Shown: positions 58,141-64,000 of the stretch, one piece after another
Layout: each line of letters begins with the position of its first letter
Numbering within the stretch: position 1 is the first letter of the stretch
Origin: Bacteroidota bacterium
GTDB lineage: Bacteria > Bacteroidota > Bacteroidia > UKL13-3
Assembly: GCA_040388375.1 (NCBI GenBank)
Contig: JAZKBU010000001.1
Coordinates: forward strand, 186,001-250,000
Direction of reading: 5' to 3'
DNA length: 64,000 bases
Position numbers and translations under genes: made by a program
Notes under the pieces: model-generated
What the model was told of the DNA's origin: nothing
The model's database searches: none
Seen by the model: the letters and a program-made list of their open reading frames with translations, nothing else

Positions 58141-58180
58141 AAAAAAAGCGGCTTGTAGCATACACTACAAACCGCTTTAA
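58141..58180. terminator. terminator of the SOD gene
   Basis: Hairpin AAAGCGGCTTGTAG / CTACAAACCGCTTT, one mismatch, with A run to the left (T run on the minus strand). Confidence 0.8.
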
Positions 58181-58199
58181 AGTTTTATTTTACAGTTAA

Positions 58200-58805
58200 T
58201 TAAATAGCTGCTTCGTATAATTTGCTTACTGCATTCCAATTTACCACGTTCCAGAATGCACCGATATAATCAGGTCTGCGGTTTTGGTAATGTAAATAAT
58301 AGGCATGTTCCCAAACATCTAAACCTAAAATAGGTGTTCCTTTTTGTTCAGCTACATCCATTAACGGATTGTCTTGGTTTGGCGTAGATGAAATAACCAA
58401 TTTACCATTGGCTACTGATAACCACGCCCAGCCTGAACCAAAACGGGTAGTAGCTGCTTTGGCAAATTCTTCTTTGAATTTTTCTAAGCCGCCTAAATCT
58501 GCGTTAATGGCATCTGCTAATTTACCTGAAGGTGAACCTCCTGCATTGGGACCTATTACTTTCCAGAATAAGCTGTGGTTAAAATGTCCACCACCATTGT
58601 TACGGATAGGTGCTGAGTATTTTGAAATATTTTTACATATTTCTTCTATACTTAATTTCTCCGCATCGGTACCTGCCACTGCATTGTTTAAATTGGTAAC
58701 ATATGCCTGGTGATGTTTTGAATGGTGAATTTCCATAGTGCGTGCATCAATATGAGGCTCAAGCGCAGTATAGTCGTACTCTAATTTTGGTAATTCGAAT
58801 GACAT
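58200..58805 (-). CDS. superoxide dismutase (Fe/Mn family)
   Basis: 201 aa. Metal ligands: His in [11 protein letters not shown] (about 27), His in [13 protein letters not shown] (about 77), Asp and His in [20 protein letters not shown] (about 160-164). The GPNAGG and NQDNPLM segments are shared by Mn and cambialistic enzymes, so the metal is not certain. It converts superoxide to peroxide and oxygen in the cytoplasm. No signal peptide. Own terminator. Confidence 0.95.
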   Translation of the reverse strand: MSFELPKLEYDYTALEPHIDARTMEIHHSKHHQAYVTNLNNAVAGTDAEKLSIEEICKNISKYSAPIRNNGGGHFNHSLFWKVIGPNAGGSPSGKLADAINADLGGLEKFKEEFAKAATTRFGSGWAWLSVANGKLVISSTPNQDNPLMDVAEQKGTPILGLDVWEHAYYLHYQNRRPDYIGAFWNVVNWNAVSKLYEAAI

Positions 58806-59045
58806 AATTTTTTTTATTAAAAGTTAAAATTGGTGTGTTAAATGTTTCGCATTAATTGCAAATGCGAATGTATATTATTTAACTAAAATTGGTAAGATAT
58901 TGTTTTGTTAACGGAACAAAAAAACAGAAAATTCCGTCTACTATCGTTTTATACCCACATTTGGTCTTGATAAATCGGTTATTAAAAAGTTGTTGGCTTT
59001 ATTGGTTTCCATCAAATTTGTATGCTTTAAATATTTAAACCGAAC

Positions 59046-59990
59046 ATGAAAACACGTATCATATTATTTTTATTTGTATTGGGTTCTGTTAACCTGTTTG
59101 CACAGGTTGATGATCCAAAAGGGGTTATTCAAAACCCAAAGGGATTCAAAGAAAAGTCGCATAATTTTTTTATGGGCAAAAGGCTGAAAATGGCCACCGG
59201 CCAACGCGATACTTTTTATACGCTAAACGTACAGTTTAACAAGGATACTACAGAGCGTGGCATCAAATACCGTTACCTTGATTCGCTTTACAATGACTTG
59301 TTAGCACGCAATACAGAACTAAATCGTAAACACAAAGGTTTGCAGGCTGATTACGCGGAAATGAATCAACGTTATACTGATTTGTTGAAATCGTCATTAA
59401 GCAAAACGGAGCAACTGAATATGGCTTTGAAGCAAAAGGAAGACATGCTTTCGGCACGTGAAAAAAGACTGGCTGAATTAGAAGCTATTATTCGCAGACA
59501 AGATTCTATTACCAATGCTTTGAACGAAATAGTAAAACGCGCTTTGTTAAGTTTTAACAGTGATGAGTTAACGGTTGAAATGAAAAACGGAAAGGTATAT
59601 GTTTCTTTAAGCGATAAATTGTTGTTTAAATCGGGCAGTGCTGATATTGAAGAAAAAGGTCAGGATGCGATTAAAAAGTTGGCTGAAGTGTTAAACAAAA
59701 ACCCTGAAATAGATGTGTTAATTGAAGGCCATACTGATAATGTGCCTTTACGTAACAGCGCTAACTTTAAAGACAACTGGGAGTTGAGTACGGAACGTGC
59801 TACTAATATTGTAAGAATTTTAAGCGATGTAAGTAAAGTAAACCCTAAACGTTTAACAGCAGCCGGTCGTAGCGAATACATGCCTAAAATGACTAACGAT
59901 ACACCTGAAGGCAGAGCCAAAAACCGCAGGACTGAAATTATTCTGACACCTAAATTGGATGAGTTGTATAAACTGATTGATAAAAAATAA
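59046..59990 (+). CDS. OmpA-family protein with coiled coil
   Basis: 314 aa. Signal peptide (MKTRIILFLFVLGSVNLFAQ), basic N-terminal part, coiled coil (about 85-160), then an OmpA C-terminal domain (about 180-305; LLFKSGSADIEEKGQDAIKK, DVLIEGHTDNVPLRN, EGRAKNRRTEIIL). The mature protein binds peptidoglycan through the last domain. It lacks an N-terminal barrel and may associate with another envelope complex. Confidence 0.88.
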   Translation: MKTRIILFLFVLGSVNLFAQVDDPKGVIQNPKGFKEKSHNFFMGKRLKMATGQRDTFYTLNVQFNKDTTERGIKYRYLDSLYNDLLARNTELNRKHKGLQADYAEMNQRYTDLLKSSLSKTEQLNMALKQKEDMLSAREKRLAELEAIIRRQDSITNALNEIVKRALLSFNSDELTVEMKNGKVYVSLSDKLLFKSGSADIEEKGQDAIKKLAEVLNKNPEIDVLIEGHTDNVPLRNSANFKDNWELSTERATNIVRILSDVSKVNPKRLTAAGRSEYMPKMTNDTPEGRAKNRRTEIILTPKLDELYKLIDKK

Positions 59991-59997
59991 GCATTGC

Positions 59998-61446
59998 TTA
60001 TTCCCCCCTGATTTTATATTTTAAACTTTGCAATTGCATTTCAAACCAGGATGGTTCTCTTAATTGGAACCATCCTGGTTTTTTATTATATGCAGGATTT
60101 AAAAACACATTTACATAAATAGCTCCCTGCTCGTAGGTGTGTCCGTACCAGTTTTTATACAATGAATCTCTTTGTGGTTTGGTAAACTCTGCATTTACAT
60201 TTGATTGTAATAACATAGGCAAGGTGTCCATGTTTAAATCGTTTAAGGGTTGAATGTTTAACCCTTCTTGCTTGTCCAAATAACGTATATCGCCTCCTGT
60301 GCTAATGGGTGCGTAGGAGTAAAAAAGTGAATCGCCAAAATCATGCATGATGCGTTTTTCTATAGCAAAAAAACTGCGGTATTGTAAGTTGCTATCGGCA
60401 ATTACTTTGCCGGGGTAATACATATAGTTGCCTATTAATAAGCTTGCCATCATGGTTATAAAAGGCCATTTTATTTTTGGCAATCCTGCAATTACCAATA
60501 ACAAAACCATAAACTGGCTGATTAAAAAATACCGATGTCCTATTGTATTATACAAGAATACGGCCATGCAGATACTATTCACTAAAAGTATAATAGCTGT
60601 ATATATGAATAGTTTTTTATTGATTTGTTTTTTTGCCCATACGTATATGAATAGCATGTATGGAATTAGCATACCGTTATCAACCAAGCGCCATATAATT
60701 AAAAACACGCTTTGTATAAACTGTCCTGCTCCTTTTATGTTATTGTGTTCGGTATAGTTGGGTGAAAGAAAAGCCCAGCCAAAATGCATTTGATGCGCCC
60801 ACAACCATAAGGCAAGTGTAATACTTGCCGGAAGAAATAGCATAAGCCCGTTCTTTACAAAAGTCCCAAAGTTTTGTTTTGTTTCATAGCATTGGTAAGC
60901 GTAAATAAAGCCAAATGCCAACAGGAAAAAATTAGCCTGCAAATGGGTTATTTCCATTAGCACACTGCTTACTATAAACAAAACAGTACGTTTAGTAATT
61001 AAACTATACAGGCATAATAACACCCATAAAAAAAACAAAGGTGTGTTTAGCAAAAGTGCTTGTTGTGCTACAAATACTGAGTACATGCACGAAAGCAATA
61101 CGGCTGTATTGGCTTTTGTTTCTGTTGTAAACAGCAAAGCTATTTTCCGCAAAACAAGTATGGTGCAAAAACCTATGAGTATAATTAAAGCATGGGCAAC
61201 CCAAAGCGACTTACCGAAAATGGTCCAGCAAACAGCCAGCAAATATGGAAATAATGTTGGATGTCCGGGATCAGCCAGAGGCGGATACCAAATGGTTTGC
61301 AGGTTATTGTCGTATATATTTAAAGCTACTTTTGCGGTGGAGGTAACTGCATCGCCATGAAAAGGATCGTTTTTAACTACTAGGAAAAATATGGAACAGG
61401 CTAACGCAATGAGGTAATAAATATACTTATTGAATAACTTTTCCAT
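59998..61446 (-). CDS. GT39/ArnT-like membrane glycosyltransferase
   Basis: 482 aa from ATG 61446; a start eight codons upstream is possible. About ten membrane helices. The first periplasmic loop has FHGDAVTSTAKVALNIYDNN and WYPPLADPGHPTLFPYLLAV, where acidic and DPGHP residues fit the catalytic loop of GT-C (PMT/ArnT) glycosyltransferases, which move sugars from polyprenyl phosphate to periplasmic acceptors. The C-terminal 130 residues are soluble. Divergent from a second GT39-like gene. Confidence 0.7.
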   Translation of the reverse strand: MEKLFNKYIYYLIALACSIFFLVVKNDPFHGDAVTSTAKVALNIYDNNLQTIWYPPLADPGHPTLFPYLLAVCWTIFGKSLWVAHALIILIGFCTILVLRKIALLFTTETKANTAVLLSCMYSVFVAQQALLLNTPLFFLWVLLCLYSLITKRTVLFIVSSVLMEITHLQANFFLLAFGFIYAYQCYETKQNFGTFVKNGLMLFLPASITLALWLWAHQMHFGWAFLSPNYTEHNNIKGAGQFIQSVFLIIWRLVDNGMLIPYMLFIYVWAKKQINKKLFIYTAIILLVNSICMAVFLYNTIGHRYFLISQFMVLLLVIAGLPKIKWPFITMMASLLIGNYMYYPGKVIADSNLQYRSFFAIEKRIMHDFGDSLFYSYAPISTGGDIRYLDKQEGLNIQPLNDLNMDTLPMLLQSNVNAEFTKPQRDSLYKNWYGHTYEQGAIYVNVFLNPAYNKKPGWFQLREPSWFEMQLQSLKYKIRGE

Positions 61447-61502
61447 AGATAGCTTTTGTGATAACGGCACGCAAAATTTATAATTAATGGTATTATTGCA
61501 TT

Positions 61503-62819
61503 GTGATTAAAACGCTACAACAATATAAATTTTTAAGCATATTTATAGTTTGTATACATGTACTTTACTTTTTTGTAGCCCTGCACTTTAAAGGAATTTA
61601 CACGGTTGACTCGGAAGGCTATTTATATTTAGCTAACAATTTAATTGAATACCAAAGTGTTTATGCGGGCAATTTGCTGCAACCTTTATTGGTTGATTAT
61701 TTTGCACTGCGCCCGCCTTTGTATGGCTATTTCATTGCTTTCAGCAAAGCTATTTATGCATCGGATTTTACTGTTCTGTTTTTGCAGAATATACTTTCGC
61801 TTGGCCTATTTTTTTATTTACTAAAGCTGCTTAAGCATTTAGCCATATCCGCTAAAATTACCAATATTGTTATTCCTGTTTACCTTATTTTATATCCTGC
61901 TCATTTTGTTTATACCAATACTATTATGAGTGAAACGGTATTTGAGGTGCTAATTTTTGCCTTGTTTTACCATACTTATTTTTTCTATACAAAGCCTTCC
62001 TTATGGCGTGTGTTTGTTATTTCTCTTATTATTGGTTTGGCTATGCTTACCAAGCCTGTTGCTATTTTAATCGGGCTAATTATTATTGGTTTAATGGTAT
62101 TTGTTAAACCTTTTAAAATAAGTTATGTATTGATAGGAGTTTGCATTCCGTGTATTGCGTATTTTAGTTATGGCTATGCAGTAAAAGCGGAAACGGGTTA
62201 TTTTCAGTTTACTTCCATGAAATCGTTTGCTACTTTAAGGTGTTTAGTAAAGTACAGTGCGGCTGATGTATATGGAAGTGATTATGCTGACAGCTTATGT
62301 ACCAGCATTTATGATGGAGGTAACAAACAGGCAACGGTAGCTGCACGGTTTAACTATATTGATAGTTGCAGCAATCAATTTTTATTTAACCATAAACTGG
62401 CTTTGGCTAAAATATACTTGAAAGGTTGTGGCGTTTATTTACTGGACCCGGGCAGGTATGATTTATATAAACTGATTAACCAAAACAATGATCACGTAAG
62501 TGGTATGTTTGAAACCTTGCATCAGCAGGGAGTTAAAGCAATGGTGAAATATCTTTTTAAAATAAACCCAATAGGCTTGTTGGTATTGGGTTTATTGTTC
62601 TGTTGGAATATAGTAGTAGTTATTGCTTTTACAGCTATGGTATTTAAGGTAAACAACCCTATTAAATGGCTGATTGTACTTTTTGTATTGTACTTTATTT
62701 TCACCACAGGTATGATGGGTATTTCCAGATACCGGGTACATATTTTCCCTTTGTTATTACTGGCTTTTTGTCTTTGGGCAAATCAATCGAACTTTATAAA
62801 AAAACACTTACATGATTAA
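61503..62819 (+). CDS. GT39-like membrane protein
   Basis: 438 aa, ten or so membrane helices. The first loop has TVDSEGYLYLANNLIEY followed by FALRPPLYGYFIAFSK, matching the GT-C Dx(S/E)-type acidic loop and the Arg-Pro-Pro of PMT-like transferases. Later helices contain AMLTKPVAILIGLIIIGL. GTG start. The last 8 bases overlap the next gene. Acceptor unknown. Confidence 0.7.
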   Translation: MIKTLQQYKFLSIFIVCIHVLYFFVALHFKGIYTVDSEGYLYLANNLIEYQSVYAGNLLQPLLVDYFALRPPLYGYFIAFSKAIYASDFTVLFLQNILSLGLFFYLLKLLKHLAISAKITNIVIPVYLILYPAHFVYTNTIMSETVFEVLIFALFYHTYFFYTKPSLWRVFVISLIIGLAMLTKPVAILIGLIIIGLMVFVKPFKISYVLIGVCIPCIAYFSYGYAVKAETGYFQFTSMKSFATLRCLVKYSAADVYGSDYADSLCTSIYDGGNKQATVAARFNYIDSCSNQFLFNHKLALAKIYLKGCGVYLLDPGRYDLYKLINQNNDHVSGMFETLHQQGVKAMVKYLFKINPIGLLVLGLLFCWNIVVVIAFTAMVFKVNNPIKWLIVLFVLYFIFTTGMMGISRYRVHIFPLLLLAFCLWANQSNFIKKHLHD

Positions 62820-63678
62820 CTTTCATTCGCCACTGGAGCCTTTACAGTTTGAAGTTTTTAAAGAAAAGAACATTGAAGTTTTTTTAAAGCGCGATGATTT
62901 AATACACCCTTTTGTAAGTGGTAACAAATGGCGCAAACTAAAATATACTTTGCACGATGCTAAAGCCAATAATAAAAAACATTTGGTAAGTTTTGGTGGT
63001 GCTTATAGCAACCATTTAAATGCATTGGCTTGTGCAGCGGCTATGTTTGGATTTAAAGCAACTGCTTTTGTAAGGGGTGAAGAAGTGGACAACCACATGT
63101 TGGCTTTAAATAAACTATGGGGCATGCACTTGATATTTATTGGCCGCGATGCCTATAAGGATAAACGGGCTTTGTTTAACCAATATTTTGGTAACGATAC
63201 TGATGCTTATTTTGTTGATGAGGGTGGTGCTGGGCCATTGGGAGCCAAAGGCTGCGAAGACATAGTATATGAGCAGGGACCTGAATACAACAGAATTTTT
63301 TGTGCAGTAGGTACAGCCACTACTTTACAAGGTATTACACAAGCCATACAAAAAACCAAACTGACCACAAAGGCAGAAGGTATTTGTGTGTTAAAAGGCG
63401 CAGATAATATTGATGAACCGCTACAAACACTCAAGCTAAACAAGCACTATACTATACACCATCAATTTCATGAAGGAGGCTATGCCAAAACCAATGAAGA
63501 GTTATTTGCTTTTATTAAACTTTTTGCCAGCCAAACCGGTATTTTATTAGACCCTGTTTATACTGCTAAAATGATGAAAGCCGTATTTACTTTAGCGGAA
63601 CAAAACTACTTTGCTCCGCATGAAAAAATAGTATGTGTGCATACGGGTGGCTTACTGGGTTTACTTAGTAAGCTTTAG
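62812..63678 (+). CDS. PLP-dependent ACC deaminase/D-cysteine desulfhydrase family protein
   Basis: 288 aa. The PLP Lys lies in VSGNKWRKLKYTLHDAK (about 36-45); SFGGAYSNHLNALACAAAMF and AVGTATTLQGI are cofactor-phosphate loops; HTGGLLGLLS at the end is typical of the family. These enzymes deaminate 1-aminocyclopropane-1-carboxylate or desulfhydrate D-cysteine; the substrate is not clear here. Overlaps the preceding gene by 8 bases. Confidence 0.88.
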   Translation: MINFHSPLEPLQFEVFKEKNIEVFLKRDDLIHPFVSGNKWRKLKYTLHDAKANNKKHLVSFGGAYSNHLNALACAAAMFGFKATAFVRGEEVDNHMLALNKLWGMHLIFIGRDAYKDKRALFNQYFGNDTDAYFVDEGGAGPLGAKGCEDIVYEQGPEYNRIFCAVGTATTLQGITQAIQKTKLTTKAEGICVLKGADNIDEPLQTLKLNKHYTIHHQFHEGGYAKTNEELFAFIKLFASQTGILLDPVYTAKMMKAVFTLAEQNYFAPHEKIVCVHTGGLLGLLSKL

Positions 63679-63679
63679 C

Positions 63680-64000
63680 TTATTTCTGTATTAAAATTTT
63701 ACGCACCAATTGCTTGCCTGACTCTGTGTTTAGTTTTACAAAGTAAAAACCATCATTTAAATGAGTTGTGCTTAAAACAATCGGCTGGCTAGTGTTTACT
63801 GTTTTAGTTAGTACGGTTACTCCCAAAGCATTTATAATGCTTGCCTCTGCTTGTTCATTGCTTAAATTGGTTTCAATGGTTAACACATCTTTTACCGGGT
63901 TAGGATAAACGCTTGCTTCAATTTTATTATTCACTAAGTCGTCAGCAGCACCTAAACTGATTTTACCTGTTATACTGCTTTTATAAAACCTGAAACCTCC
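63680..64000 (-). CDS. T9SS type A sorting-domain protein, C-terminal part (gene continues beyond the window)
   Basis: The frame is open to the right window edge, so only the last 106 residues are seen; a GTG at 63934 inside is not the start. A linker GKISLGAADDLVNNKIEASV leads into the sorting domain VYPNPVKDVLTIETN, ALGVTVLTKTVN, LNDGFYFVKLNTESG and the basic end VRKILIQK. It would be exported by the T9SS. Confidence 0.88.
   Translation of the reverse strand, partial: GGFRFYKSSITGKISLGAADDLVNNKIEASVYPNPVKDVLTIETNLSNEQAEASIINALGVTVLTKTVNTSQPIVLSTTHLNDGFYFVKLNTESGKQLVRKILIQK

Overview
The window is chromosomal DNA from a member of the Bacteroidota. The evidence is a set of type IX secretion (T9SS) C-terminal sorting domains, AsmA, PorP/SprF-like and OmpA outer-membrane proteins, TAnnTTTG-type -7 promoter boxes, weak Shine-Dalgarno signals, frequent TTG/GTG starts, and an ATP synthase operon that stops at atpG with atpD and atpC elsewhere. 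I cannot name the genus.

Layout. (1) 20-7606: an AT-rich 7.5 kb element integrated in the 3' half of a tRNA-Val(TAC) gene. A 43-bp direct repeat marks its ends. It carries a tyrosine integrase, a ribbon-helix-helix-like protein, small unknown genes, a helix-turn-helix protein next to an iteron-rich, origin-like region, and a lipoprotein with a C-terminal membrane helix. (2) 7.8-33.5 kb: housekeeping genes. These include AsmA, NUDIX, FAD oxidoreductase, SUI1, lipid kinase, rmuC, recQ, FkbM and GT2 transferases, ATP synthase atpZ/B/E/F/H/A/G with a terminator-like hairpin after atpE, a T9SS-exported protein, an ECF sigma factor with a putative anti-sigma partner, and a beta-CASP metallo-hydrolase. 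(3) 33.57-47.8 kb: a genomic island in which the integrase and every gene lie on the minus strand. (4) 47.8-64 kb: envelope and housekeeping genes, including an OmpA/TSP3 protein, LpxH-like phosphoesterase, VanZ, S41 protease, MurQ, saccharopine dehydrogenase, superoxide dismutase, OmpA, two GT39-like membrane proteins, ACC-deaminase family PLP enzyme and the tail end of a T9SS protein.

The island is the main discovery. It has the logic of an integron. A tyrosine recombinase (46323-47360) is followed by an attI-like site, then by single-gene cassettes in one orientation. The cassettes are separated by imperfect hairpins of about 130-180 nt whose ends read ..AAC and GTT... The decisive sign is that each cassette begins with a sequence complementary to the R' box at its own end, while the two outer boxes of a given hairpin need not match each other in place. 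That is what insertion of circular cassettes predicts. The recombinase has the full R-K-H-R-H-Y set but lacks the extra domain that defines IntI, and it is transcribed in the same direction as the cassettes. Distal sites are progressively damaged, often cut off by short palindromic repeats that occur in this window only in the island. A remnant integrase 3' end with a second attI-like junction sits in the middle. Cargo includes an RCC1-repeat protein, an alpha/beta hydrolase, a DHFR/RibD-like reductase, a SecD-P1-like lipoprotein, a contractile-injection tube protein, a DUF4157 HExxH protein, DinB and AHSA1 domain proteins, and several unknowns.

Limits: everything was read by eye. Function calls rest on remembered family motifs. 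Integron activity, the range of this recombinase family and novelty need searches and experiments that I could not run.
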